From the NCBI GenBank assembly GCA_051003795.1, contig JBPCKZ010000201.1, positions 1 to 64,000 on the forward strand: 64,000 nucleotides of DNA, given 5' to 3'. Positions 51,446 to 59,988 of the stretch are shown here, in pieces. Both the position numbers and the translations under genes were made by a program. Under the pieces are notes generated by a model. That model was not told where the DNA came from and did not search any database. It worked only from the letters and a program-made list of their open reading frames with translations. Positions within the stretch are counted from its first letter, which is position 1; each line of letters begins with the position of its first letter. This stretch comes from JALYXS01 sp051003795. Lineage in GTDB: Bacteria > Acidobacteriota > Terriglobia > Bryobacterales > Bryobacteraceae.

Positions 51446-51733
51446 ATGCCGATGGAGACAACCTACACGCATCTCCGCGCGGAGCTCGCTTCAGTGTTGG
51501 ACCAAGTAGCGGACGACCGGGAAGTGGTGATCATCCGCCGGCGGAATTCGAAAGATGTCGCGCTGATTTCAGCGTCTGAACTGGCCGGTTTGCTCGAAAC
51601 GGAGCACCTCTTGCGATCTCCCAAGAATGCCCAGCGACTCTTAACAGCGCTTAAGCGGGCCGAGAAAAGACAGGGAAAGCCGGAATCGGTTGAACATCTG
51701 CGCCGGGACGTGGGTCTTGAGCCGGCCCGTTGA
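51446..51733 (+). CDS. YefM/Phd family antitoxin
   Basis: A 95-residue protein from ATG 51446 (MPMETTYTHLRAELASVLDQVADDREVVIIRRRNSKDVALISASELAGLLETEHLLRSPKNAQRLLTALKRA). This is the YefM fold with its C-terminal toxin-binding helix. A GTG at 51419 is possible but lies in a TACAAT -10-like box (51422-51427), so the later start is better. It overlaps the toxin gene by 17 bp. Confidence 0.88.
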   Translation: MPMETTYTHLRAELASVLDQVADDREVVIIRRRNSKDVALISASELAGLLETEHLLRSPKNAQRLLTALKRAEKRQGKPESVEHLRRDVGLEPAR

Positions 51734-51989
51734 GCGGGATGCGGTTTTTCAACCCGAATTCCGGGAAGATTTTCGTCACTGGGTCGAAACCGACAGGAAC
51801 ACCGCTTTGCGCCTGTTGAGCCTGATTGAATCGGTACTGCGGGATCCGTTTACCGGTATTGGAAAACCGGAACAGCTCAAGCACCGGTTGTCGGGAACAT
51901 GGTCCAGACGAATCACGCAAGAGCACCGGCTAGTGTATCGCGTATCCGTCAACAGAATCGATTTTCTCCAGGCGCGGTATCACTACTAA
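51717..51989 (+). CDS. Txe/YoeB family mRNA interferase toxin
   Basis: TTG at 51717 gives LSRPVERDAVFQPEFREDFRHWVETD; 90 aa, family length. The YoeB core is all there: LLSLIESVLRDPFTGIGKPEQLKH, LSGTWSRRITQEHRLVYRV and the C-terminal ARYHY. The general base Glu, the Arg of WSRRI and the terminal His-Tyr of RYHY make the RNase site. The toxin cleaves ribosome-bound mRNA. It is coupled to the YefM gene by overlap. It is the second toxin-antitoxin pair in the window and unrelated to the PIN pair. Confidence 0.9.
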   Translation: MSRPVERDAVFQPEFREDFRHWVETDRNTALRLLSLIESVLRDPFTGIGKPEQLKHRLSGTWSRRITQEHRLVYRVSVNRIDFLQARYHY

Positions 51990-52002
51990 GGTTTCGTTCG
52001 AC

Positions 52003-53424
52003 TTACGCGATAATCTCGGTCACGACGCGCGCGGGGTACTGATCCGTCAGCCGCTCCCGCAAGCCGTTTCGATCCAGAAACAGCTCCCGGTTATCGAGAC
52101 CGAGCTGATGCAGGATGGTCGCATGAAAATCGTGGACGCTCACCCGGTTCTCGGCGGCCTTGAAGCCGATGTCGTCCGTATTTCCAAAAGTCACGCCGCG
52201 CTTCACGCCGCCGCCTGCCATCCACACGCTAAAACCGTTTGGCCCGTGGTCGCGGCCGGCCGACTTTGCCGCGCCTTGTGAAATCGGCAAGCGCCCGAAC
52301 TCGCCGCCCCACACGACCAGCGTCGAATCCAGCAGCCCTCGCTGCTTCAAATCTTTCAATAGCGCAGCCACCGGTTTGTCCGTCTTGGTACATGCGTAAC
52401 CAAGGTCCGTGTGCAGATTGCTGTGGCTATCGAAGATCTGGCTTTCGATGTAGAGTTGCACGAATCTGACGCCGCGTTCTACCAGCCTTCGCGCCATCAG
52501 GCAACGCTTCCCGTAGGACTCGGTCGCCTTATCGTTCAACCCGTACGACTCGCGCGTGGTTTCGGTCTCCTTGTTCAAGTCGAGCGCATCGGAGGCGGCC
52601 AACTGCATTCGCGCCGCGAGTTCATAACTCGAAATCCTGGCGTCCAAATCCGGTTGGTACGGCCGTTGCGCGCGGTGCGCATCGTCGAGCTTCCGCAGCA
52701 CGCTCCGCTCCGCTTCCATCAACGGCGTCGGGATCTCCGGGCGAGGTTCCAGGTTGAGCACCGGCGCGCCCTGCGTGCGAAATCGCGTGCCCTGGTAGAT
52801 CGGCGGCAGCCAGGCGGATTGCCAGTTGGAAATCCCGTTGATCGGGAGGCCTTTGGGGTCGTCCAAGACGACGTACGCGGGCAAATTCTGGTTCTCCGTG
52901 CCCAGACCGTAAGCCACCCACGCTCCAATAGAGGGACGGCTCGCAATCGTGCGCCCGGTGTGCATCAAGAAAAGAGCCGGCTCGTGATTGGCGTGCTCGC
53001 CATACATGGACCGGATCAACGCGATATCGTCCACGCATTCCGCTAGATGCGGCAGAGCGTCGGAAATCTCTATGCCGCTCTTTCCGCGCGGCTCAAACTC
53101 GAACGGCGAAGGGAACAGCGTACCCGCGTCCGCTCCATTCGAAATCGCGAAACTCAGTTCGCGGCTCGGCGCGGTGCCGGCAAGCCGCTTCAACGTGGGC
53201 TTTGGATCGAACAGATCCACTTGGCTCGGGCCGCCGTTCATGAAGAGGTGGATGACCGACTTGGCCTTGGCGGGGAACTGCGGCGCCTTCGCCTTCAGGT
53301 CATAAGTTTGCGCGGCAAGGAGGTCCGGGCAAAGTTCCGACCCCAGCAGCGACATGAGAGCCGCTCCGTGCAATCCATCCACGATCCTCGAAAAGAAATC
53401 CCGCCGCGTGCCGTTTTCCGTCAT
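52003..53424 (-). CDS. DUF1501 family protein (Tat-exported)
   Basis: A 473-residue protein, alkaline-phosphatase/sulfatase-like fold without the Cys. TRRDFFSRIVDGLHGAALMSLLG is a twin-arginine leader. Motifs: SVIHLFMNGGPSQVDLFDPKP, MYGEHANHEPALFLMHTG, PSIGAWVAYGLG, FVQLYIESQIFDSHSNLHTDL, LVVWGGEFGRLPISQ, GRDHGPNGFSVWMAGGGVKRGVTFGNTDDIG and VHDFHATILHQLG. Function unknown; almost always paired with PSD1/DUF1553 proteins in Planctomycetes and Acidobacteria, as here, with the partner 21 bp upstream. Confidence 0.92.
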   Translation of the reverse strand: MTENGTRRDFFSRIVDGLHGAALMSLLGSELCPDLLAAQTYDLKAKAPQFPAKAKSVIHLFMNGGPSQVDLFDPKPTLKRLAGTAPSRELSFAISNGADAGTLFPSPFEFEPRGKSGIEISDALPHLAECVDDIALIRSMYGEHANHEPALFLMHTGRTIASRPSIGAWVAYGLGTENQNLPAYVVLDDPKGLPINGISNWQSAWLPPIYQGTRFRTQGAPVLNLEPRPEIPTPLMEAERSVLRKLDDAHRAQRPYQPDLDARISSYELAARMQLAASDALDLNKETETTRESYGLNDKATESYGKRCLMARRLVERGVRFVQLYIESQIFDSHSNLHTDLGYACTKTDKPVAALLKDLKQRGLLDSTLVVWGGEFGRLPISQGAAKSAGRDHGPNGFSVWMAGGGVKRGVTFGNTDDIGFKAAENRVSVHDFHATILHQLGLDNRELFLDRNGLRERLTDQYPARVVTEIIA

Positions 53425-53445
53425 GATGAATCACCTAATCTTCGC

Positions 53446-56340
53446 TTAATCGATGAAACTGAATTCCGCCGAGTTCAAGATCGCATGGCAATAGTTCGCC
53501 ACGGCCAGCCAGTTCGCTTCTTCGGCGCGCGGCGCTGAATCGTTATCGCTCTCCAGCCGCGCGGGCCATTGCTTGCGAAAATTTTCAATCGCGTCCACCG
53601 CGGATTTCGTTTCTTCCACCGAGGGCCGCCGCGAATAAGCCCGCAGATAGATCGCCGCCACTTGCCCGGCTCGGTCCGCGCCCGCTTCGTCGATCACGCG
53701 CCCCGCCATGAAGCGCGCCGATTCCCACGCCATCGAACCATTCATCATGTGCAGCGCCTGCGTCGCGACATTCGAGCGCCGCCGCTCCGTGCAATTCGGC
53801 GTCATGATCGGCTCATCGAAAGCGTCGAGCAGCGACATCGGGGTCTGCCTTCGATGCAGCACGTAAATGCTCCGCCGGAAGCCGGTCTTCTCCGGCTTCA
53901 CGATCACTTCCTTATCGGCGGTTACCGTTACTTCCACCGGTTTGCCGAACAGCGCCGGATCGAGGCGGCCGGTCGCGGTCAAAATCGAATCGTAAAGCGT
54001 TTCCGCGTCCATGCGCTTCAGCGGCATGCGCGATAGAAGCGCGTTATCGGGATCGACGGCGATCAACGCTTCGCTCACCTGGGAAGACTGCCGGTAGGCG
54101 GTCGAAGTCACCATCAACCGGTGCATCGACTTCATGCTCCAACCGTTTTGGACGAACTCGGTCGCCAGCCAATCGAGCAGCTCCGGATGCGATGGCGGCG
54201 CGCCCGAGTGCCCGAAATTCGAAACGGTCGGGACGATACCCCGCCCGAAGTGCCGCAGCCACAACTGATTCACCGCCACGCGCGACGTCAGCGGATGATT
54301 CGGTTGCGTCAGCCACTTCGCGAGCGCAAGGCGCCGCCCGGTCGCGCCGGGGAACGGCGGTACCGGTTCATAGGATTTCAACGCGGCATTCTGGAGCACC
54401 GATGGCACGCCCGCTTCCACTGTTTCGCCGTAGTCCACTGGATCGCCGCGCCGTAGGAGATACGCTACCGAAGTCTCCGCGTTATCGGTCAGCACCCGGA
54501 TATGCGGCTTCGGTTTAAGCTTGGCTTTGGCGGCGTTCAATTGTTCCTGAAGAGCGCGCGTCTTGGCGCGCAAGTCCGGGAACTTGTCGAGCAACTCGTT
54601 GTTGGAAATACTGACTACGGCGTCGTACTTCGCGGCGAGCGCCTTCTGCTCGTCGGTCCGCTCGGCGGCTTTCGCCAAAGCGGCTGCGCGGACCGCATCG
54701 CGGGCGTCCGCGGGAACCGCGGCCAGGCGTTCGTCGAGCAATTGCGCGCGAAGCGGTCCGGTAATCTTCTCGATCCGCTCTTCGGTTTTCTTGATTTCCG
54801 ATTCGAGGGGCGCATTGTGTTCGCCGGCCTCTTTGCGCTCCGATTCCAACGCGAGATCGACTTCGCGCTTATTCGGCGTCTTCCACTCGTAGGGGTTGTA
54901 GGCGGCTTGCAGAATTGCCGAGAGCCGGTAGTAATCGCGCTGCGGAATCGGATCGTATTTGTGGTTGTGGCAGCGCGCGCAACCCACCGTCACGCCCATT
55001 ACGGAGGAGGTCAGCACCTCCACCTCATCGGCCAGAATATTCATGCGCTCGGTGATGAGGCCACGTTCGCTCGAGTCCGTCGGATCGGGCGTAGTGCGCA
55101 GGAAGCCGGTCGCCGCAATCCGATCGATTGTCGTCTGATCGGCCGTGCCCTTTGCTTTCTTCCAGTCGTCGGAAAGCTCATCGCCCGCGATCTGCTCGGT
55201 GATGAATTGCGTGTAGGGTTTGTCGGCGTTCAGCGACCGGATTACGTAATCCCGGTAGCGCCACGCGAACGGGCGCACGCCATCGTCCTGGCCAAAGCCT
55301 TCGGAATCGGAATATCCCGCGAGATCGAGCCAGTGCTGTCCCCATCGCTCGCCATAGTGCGACGAGGCCAGAAGACGGTCGACCAGCTTCTCATACGCGC
55401 CGGGGGACGTGTCCTTCAGATATGCATCGATCTCGGCTTCGGTGGGAAGCATCCCGATGAGATCGAGATAAACGCGCCGCATTAGCGTGAGGCGGCCGGC
55501 TTCCGGAGAGTATTTGAGGTTCTTCGACTCCAGCTTTTGCAACAGAAAGGCATCGATCGGGTTGCGCACCAGCGCGCCGTTTTTGACGCTCGGAACCAGC
55601 GGACGCACCGGCGGCTGGAACGACCAGAACTTGCGGTCCGATTCCTTAACCAGCGCGGTGACGGGTGCGGCCTGAGGTTCGGGCGCCGGACCGCCTTCGG
55701 CAATCCACGCGCGGATCTTCCGTGTTTCGGCATCGGTCGGCAACTCGATGGCGAGATCCTTGGCCATTTTCGCGGGCGGCATCTGCCCGTTGACGATTCG
55801 TTGGTAGAGGAGGCTTTCCTCCGGCTTGCCGGGAACGAATGCCGGACCCGACTTACCGCCCTTGAGCCGGCTTTCCACCGTGCGGAGATCGAGACCGCCC
55901 TGCTTTTCCAAGCCTCCGTGGCAGCGGTTGCATCGCGCCTGGAAAACGGCGAGCGCTTCGCGCTCCTTCACAACGGGCAACGCGCCTGTTTGCGTTGGGA
56001 GCGCCCGGTCGATCCAGCCCCGCAGTTGATCGATCTCGACGCCGGTCAACTTCGTTTTGCCCGGCGGCATTTGCCCCGTAATGACTTTCGTGATGAGCAG
56101 GCTTTTTTCCGCCACCCCCGGCACGATCGCGGGACCCGAAGCGCCGCCCTTCAGAATGCTTTCCGGGCTGCGGAGATCGAGCTTGCCCTGAGGCGTCGCG
56201 CCGTGGCATGACGTGCAGCGGGCCTGGAGAATTGGCTGGACGCCCGTGGCGAATGACGGCTCGTCCGCCGCTGGAGCGGCGATAGCGACGGCCGCGCAGA
56301 CTCCAAGGAAAATAAGGCGGAGAAACGGTGTGTGGGGCAT
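53446..56340 (-). CDS. PSD1 and planctomycete cytochrome C domain protein (DUF1549/DUF1553)
   Basis: ATG 56340 (MPHTPFLRLIFLGVCAAVAIA) gives a signal peptide; 964 aa. There are two PSCyt1-type haem sites: ARCTSCHG near residue 45 and ARCNRCHGG about 100 residues later. DUF1549 is present (DAFLLQKLESKNLKYSPEA, LVDRLLASSHYGERWGQHWLDLAGYSDS). A long coiled coil precedes DUF1553 (NHPLTSRVAVNQLWLRHFGRGIV and TPMSLLDAFDEPIMTPNCTERR). It is thought to be a periplasmic electron-transfer or polymer-handling protein working with the DUF1501 partner. The overlapping long plus-strand frames are shadows. Confidence 0.92.
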   Translation of the reverse strand: MPHTPFLRLIFLGVCAAVAIAAPAADEPSFATGVQPILQARCTSCHGATPQGKLDLRSPESILKGGASGPAIVPGVAEKSLLITKVITGQMPPGKTKLTGVEIDQLRGWIDRALPTQTGALPVVKEREALAVFQARCNRCHGGLEKQGGLDLRTVESRLKGGKSGPAFVPGKPEESLLYQRIVNGQMPPAKMAKDLAIELPTDAETRKIRAWIAEGGPAPEPQAAPVTALVKESDRKFWSFQPPVRPLVPSVKNGALVRNPIDAFLLQKLESKNLKYSPEAGRLTLMRRVYLDLIGMLPTEAEIDAYLKDTSPGAYEKLVDRLLASSHYGERWGQHWLDLAGYSDSEGFGQDDGVRPFAWRYRDYVIRSLNADKPYTQFITEQIAGDELSDDWKKAKGTADQTTIDRIAATGFLRTTPDPTDSSERGLITERMNILADEVEVLTSSVMGVTVGCARCHNHKYDPIPQRDYYRLSAILQAAYNPYEWKTPNKREVDLALESERKEAGEHNAPLESEIKKTEERIEKITGPLRAQLLDERLAAVPADARDAVRAAALAKAAERTDEQKALAAKYDAVVSISNNELLDKFPDLRAKTRALQEQLNAAKAKLKPKPHIRVLTDNAETSVAYLLRRGDPVDYGETVEAGVPSVLQNAALKSYEPVPPFPGATGRRLALAKWLTQPNHPLTSRVAVNQLWLRHFGRGIVPTVSNFGHSGAPPSHPELLDWLATEFVQNGWSMKSMHRLMVTSTAYRQSSQVSEALIAVDPDNALLSRMPLKRMDAETLYDSILTATGRLDPALFGKPVEVTVTADKEVIVKPEKTGFRRSIYVLHRRQTPMSLLDAFDEPIMTPNCTERRRSNVATQALHMMNGSMAWESARFMAGRVIDEAGADRAGQVAAIYLRAYSRRPSVEETKSAVDAIENFRKQWPARLESDNDSAPRAEEANWLAVANYCHAILNSAEFSFID

Positions 56341-56458
56341 GTCGGCGGGCAATCGACGGCTACCTAAGTAGTCTATCGCGATTTGTGTAATTTTGCCGCC
56401 CGCTTTGGCCTGGATTCACAAAGTTTAGATTCTTGCGGAATTGGGCGATCCTGGAGTG

Positions 56459-56878
56459 ATGAACTGGCTTTTCTGGTCTCTCTTATCCGCGGCATTCGCG
56501 GCCGCCACCGCGATCCTCGCGAAGATCGGCATTGCCGGCATCGATTCGAACCTGGCGACCGCCGTGCGCACGTCGGTGATTCTGCTGTTCACGTGGGCCA
56601 TCGCTTACGCGACGCGAAAACCCGGCGCGATCGCGGCAATTTCGGCGCACGGCTGGTTGTTCCTGGTGTTGTCGGGAATCGCCACGGGACTTTCGTGGCT
56701 ATGCTATTTCCGCGCGCTTCAGCTTGGCCCGGCATCGTCGGTCGCGCCGGTGGATAAGTTGAGCGTGGCGCTGGTGATTGTGCTCGCCGCCATTTTTCTG
56801 GGGGAGAGAATTACGCACGTCAAGGCAATCGGGGGGCTGCTGATTACGGCTGGCGCGATCACGCTCGCGTTCGGGTAG
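56459..56878 (+). CDS. Half-size EamA/DMT-family transporter
   Basis: A 139-residue protein from ATG 56459 (MNWLFWSLLSAAFAAATAILAKIG). It contains one EamA repeat (about 5 TMs), ending KLSVALVIVLAAIFLGERITHVKAIGGLLITAGAITLAFG. Full EamA carriers have two such repeats; single-repeat members probably act as dimers, like small multidrug carriers. Substrate unknown. Convergent with purK, 13 bp apart. Confidence 0.85.
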   Translation: MNWLFWSLLSAAFAAATAILAKIGIAGIDSNLATAVRTSVILLFTWAIAYATRKPGAIAAISAHGWLFLVLSGIATGLSWLCYFRALQLGPASSVAPVDKLSVALVIVLAAIFLGERITHVKAIGGLLITAGAITLAFG

Positions 56879-56891
56879 TCTCCTGAAATCC

Positions 56892-58025
56892 CTACCGGAA
56901 ATTTCGGGCCTCGCGCACAATCTTCTCCGCTTGCGCCGCGTCCGGAGCGGTCGCGGTCAGATGTCCCATTTTCCGCCCCGGCCGGGGTTCGAGCTTCCCG
57001 TAGAGATGCAATTTCACTTCGGGATGGCGGCAGATCGCGGCCCAATCCGGCTCTCCGGCCTCCCACAAATCTCCCAGGAGATTCGCCATCGCGGCGGGCC
57101 GCAGCATCGTAGGCGCGCCTAGCGGCAGACCGCAAACGGATCGCAACTGCTGCTCGAACTGGCTAGTGATACACGCATCGATCGTCCAATGCCCGGAATT
57201 GTGCGGACGCGGGGCGAGCTCGTTAACCAGGAGCTTCCCCGAGCGCGTTAGAAAAAATTCCACGCACAGAACACCCACCGCGTTCAATTGGCTCATGACG
57301 CTTCGGGCGATCGCGACCGCTTCCGCGGCGATCCTGGGATCGATCTCAGCCGGAGCGGACGAGACGTCGAGAATCCCATTCACATGATCGTTGCGGCCGG
57401 GTTCGTAATGCACGAACTCTCCGCCGGCATCGCGCGCGGCAACCACCGAGAGTTCGCATTCGAAATCGACTACCGCTTCGAGCACCGCTTCCTGGCCATT
57501 CAGCGCATCCCACGCCGAATCCGCGCCGGCGGCCGACTGCACGCGCACCTGGCCTTTGCCGTCGTAGCCGAATCCGGCGGTCTTCAAGATGCCCGGGCCC
57601 CGCAGCGCGTCCAGCGCCGCGCGCAATTCCGCCGCCGTCCGGACGTGCACGAAACGCGTTACGGGAAAACCGTGCCGGGCCAGGAAATTCTTCTCCCGCA
57701 AACGATGCTGCGTCACATGCAGGATCTCGCCGCTCGGCCGCACGGGCGCGTGTTGGGCCGCGGCTTCGGCCGTCGCGGCGGGAACGTTCTCAAACTCGAA
57801 TGTGACTACATCCACGCGCGCCGCGAAACCGCGGACCTGGTCGAGATCGTCGTAAGCGGCATTGATCTCGACGTCGGCCACTTGTCCCGTCGGCGTGTCT
57901 TCATCGGGCGAAAGCGTATGCACGCGGTAGCCCATGCGCCGCGCCGCAATGGCGAACATCCGGCCCAATTGGCCGCTGCCCAGCACGCCGATCGCGGCGC
58001 CCGGTAAAATCGGAAACGGCGGCAT
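56892..58025 (-). CDS. purK: 5-(carboxyamino)imidazole ribonucleotide synthase
   Basis: A 377-residue ATP-grasp enzyme: AIR + ATP + bicarbonate to N5-CAIR. Motifs: IGVLGSGQLGRMFAIAARRMGY, VVTFEFENVPA, LREKNFLARHGFPV, GILKTAGFGYDGKGQ (ATP), ECELSVVAARD, GVLCVEFFLTRSGKLLVNELAPRPHNSGHWTIDAC and KLHLYGK. The length is standard. The ATG at 58025 lies 8 bp after the purE stop. Last gene of the icd-purE-purK string. Confidence 0.95.
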   Translation of the reverse strand: MPPFPILPGAAIGVLGSGQLGRMFAIAARRMGYRVHTLSPDEDTPTGQVADVEINAAYDDLDQVRGFAARVDVVTFEFENVPAATAEAAAQHAPVRPSGEILHVTQHRLREKNFLARHGFPVTRFVHVRTAAELRAALDALRGPGILKTAGFGYDGKGQVRVQSAAGADSAWDALNGQEAVLEAVVDFECELSVVAARDAGGEFVHYEPGRNDHVNGILDVSSAPAEIDPRIAAEAVAIARSVMSQLNAVGVLCVEFFLTRSGKLLVNELAPRPHNSGHWTIDACITSQFEQQLRSVCGLPLGAPTMLRPAAMANLLGDLWEAGEPDWAAICRHPEVKLHLYGKLEPRPGRKMGHLTATAPDAAQAEKIVREARNFR

Positions 58026-58033
58026 TCAAAAAA

Positions 58034-58507
58034 TCACGGAAGCTTCTCTTCGGCGACTTGCTTCGATTGCCGCTCGCGAAACGCGCGCAGTTTTTCGCGC
58101 AGGGCCGGCCGCGTGTTGGCAAGAATCGCGATCGCGAGCAATGCCGCATTTTTCGCCCCCGCCGCGCCGATGGCGAGCGTTCCCACGGGAATTCCGGCGG
58201 GCATTTGCACAATCGAGAGCAGCGAATCGATCCCCTTCAAGACACGGCTTTCAATCGGCACTCCGAGCACCGGAACCAACGTGTGCGCCGCGATCATGCC
58301 CGGCAAATGCGCCGCGCCCCCGGCTCCCGCAATGATCGCTTCGATTCCGCGCGCCTCCGCGCCCGAGGCGAACTCCGCCATCAGTCCCGGCGTGCGATGC
58401 GCCGAAACAATTCGCGTTTCATGCGGGACGTCGAACTCCGCAAGCGTCTCGCTGGCCGCCCGCATCGTTTCCCAATCCGAACGGCTGCCCATGACGACAG
58501 CCACCAT
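58034..58507 (-). CDS. purE: N5-carboxyaminoimidazole ribonucleotide mutase
   Basis: A 157-residue enzyme that converts N5-CAIR to CAIR in purine synthesis. ATG 58507 (MVAVVMGSRSDWETMRAAS) is chosen; the frame open to 58876 is antisense-type noise. Motifs GSRSDW, VSAHRTP (catalytic His), IIAGAGGAAHLPGMIAAHT and VQMPAGIPVGTLAIG are class I PurE. The ATG lies 2 bp after the icd stop, and purK follows directly. Confidence 0.95.
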   Translation of the reverse strand: MVAVVMGSRSDWETMRAASETLAEFDVPHETRIVSAHRTPGLMAEFASGAEARGIEAIIAGAGGAAHLPGMIAAHTLVPVLGVPIESRVLKGIDSLLSIVQMPAGIPVGTLAIGAAGAKNAALLAIAILANTRPALREKLRAFRERQSKQVAEEKLP

Positions 58508-58509
58508 TG

Positions 58510-59961
58510 TTATTGGCCCTGCGCGAGCGTGTAGCCGGGCTTGCCGTCGAAGTTCCGCAGCGTTTCGATCTTGATGATGTCGTAGCCGGCCGCGCTCACG
58601 CGCTGCATCAGCCCCAGGATCTGCTCGTGCGTAACTTTCTGGTTTTTGTCGCGCAGGCAGAAACGGCAGCGGAACTCGTCCGTGCAAAAAGTCTCGGGCA
58701 ATCCGCCGGGCCAAATAACGGTCCCGCGGTTCGAAACGTCGCAGAGCTCGATGCCGTCGTGCTGGATGCGGTGAAGCGCATCGCCAAATTCCTTGGGATC
58801 GCGATGGCAGGAGTCGAGAAAAAGGTCCACTCCCACCAGATCCACTTTCGGAGGCTTCGCCGTGCTCCGCACCCAATCTTTTCGCTTGGCCGCGTCGGGG
58901 TTGTACTTAACCTCTTTCAGCGTTTGCGGCTTTTGACCCGCGCGGGCGATTACCGCATCGGCAAACTCGCGCGTGCCGACTTTCCGTTTGCTCACGCGGT
59001 CGTCGTAAATATCGTAGGTGTGAATGCCGTCTTCCATGGTGCGCAGCCAGGCATTGTGGACGCGTTCCGCCACTTCGGTCTGCCCGATATGCACCAGCAT
59101 CATGACGCCTCCGAGCAGCAAGCCCGACGGATTCGCAAGATTTTGACCGGCGCGGCGAGGCGCGGAACCATGGATCGCCTCGAACATCGACGCCGTGACG
59201 CCGACGTTAGCCGATCCAGCCAGGCCCACCGATCCGGCAATCTGGGCCGCTACGTCGGAGAGAATGTCGCCGTACAGATTCGGCATCACGATCACGTCGA
59301 AGGCCTCGGGCGTATCGGCCAGCTTCGCCGCGCCGATGTCGACAATCCAATGCTCGTTCTCGATGTCCGGGTATTCCGCCGCGATCTCGTCGAAGACTTT
59401 ATGGAAGAGACCGTCGGTCATCTTCATGATGTTGTCTTTAGTGAAGCAGGTGACCTTCTTGCGGTTGTTTCCCTTGGCGTACTCGAAGGCGAACCGCACG
59501 ATTTTTTCGCTGCCCGGACGCGAGATGAGCTTGATGCACTCCATCACCTCGCCGCTCAACTGGTATTCGATGCCGGCGTAGAGATCCTCCTCGTTCTCGC
59601 GAACGATGACGACGTCCATCTTGGGGTGTTTCGTTTCGACGAAAGGCGCGTAAGAGACGCAGGGCCGGACATTGGCGTAGAGTCCGAGCTTCTTGCGCGC
59701 CGTGACGTTCAGGCTCTTGAAACCGCCGCCCTGGGGCGTGGTGATGGGAGCTTTCAGAAATACTTTGGTCCGGCGAAGCGATTCCCACGCGCTCGGATCG
59801 ATGCCGGCGCTGTTGCCGCGTAGATACACCTTCTCGCCGATCTCGATGGTTTCGATCTCGAGCGCGGCCCCGGCCTCTTGAAGAATGCGGAGCGTCGCGT
59901 CCATGATTTCGGGACCGATGCCGTCGCCGTGTGCCACGGTGATTGGAGTTTTCTTGGCCAT
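58510..59961 (-). CDS. icd: Isocitrate dehydrogenase (Thermus-like, with C-terminal extension)
   Basis: A 483-residue protein. The first ~335 residues are the isocitrate/isopropylmalate dehydrogenase fold: TVAHGDGIGPEIM, VRENEEDLYAGIEYQLS, RFAFEYA, VIVMPNLYGDILSDVAAQI, FEAIHGSAPRRAGQ and ANPSGLLLGGVMML. The last ~140 residues form an extra domain with VGVDLFLDS, CDVSNRGTVIWPGG, and CRFCLRDKNQKVTHEQILGLM, as in the ~495-residue Thermus enzyme. Converts isocitrate to 2-oxoglutarate; the NADP or NAD preference cannot be settled by eye. First gene of the icd-purE-purK string. Confidence 0.92.
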   Translation of the reverse strand: MAKKTPITVAHGDGIGPEIMDATLRILQEAGAALEIETIEIGEKVYLRGNSAGIDPSAWESLRRTKVFLKAPITTPQGGGFKSLNVTARKKLGLYANVRPCVSYAPFVETKHPKMDVVIVRENEEDLYAGIEYQLSGEVMECIKLISRPGSEKIVRFAFEYAKGNNRKKVTCFTKDNIMKMTDGLFHKVFDEIAAEYPDIENEHWIVDIGAAKLADTPEAFDVIVMPNLYGDILSDVAAQIAGSVGLAGSANVGVTASMFEAIHGSAPRRAGQNLANPSGLLLGGVMMLVHIGQTEVAERVHNAWLRTMEDGIHTYDIYDDRVSKRKVGTREFADAVIARAGQKPQTLKEVKYNPDAAKRKDWVRSTAKPPKVDLVGVDLFLDSCHRDPKEFGDALHRIQHDGIELCDVSNRGTVIWPGGLPETFCTDEFRCRFCLRDKNQKVTHEQILGLMQRVSAAGYDIIKIETLRNFDGKPGYTLAQGQ

Positions 59962-59988
59962 GATTGCGAATTCAACAGGATATCATCG

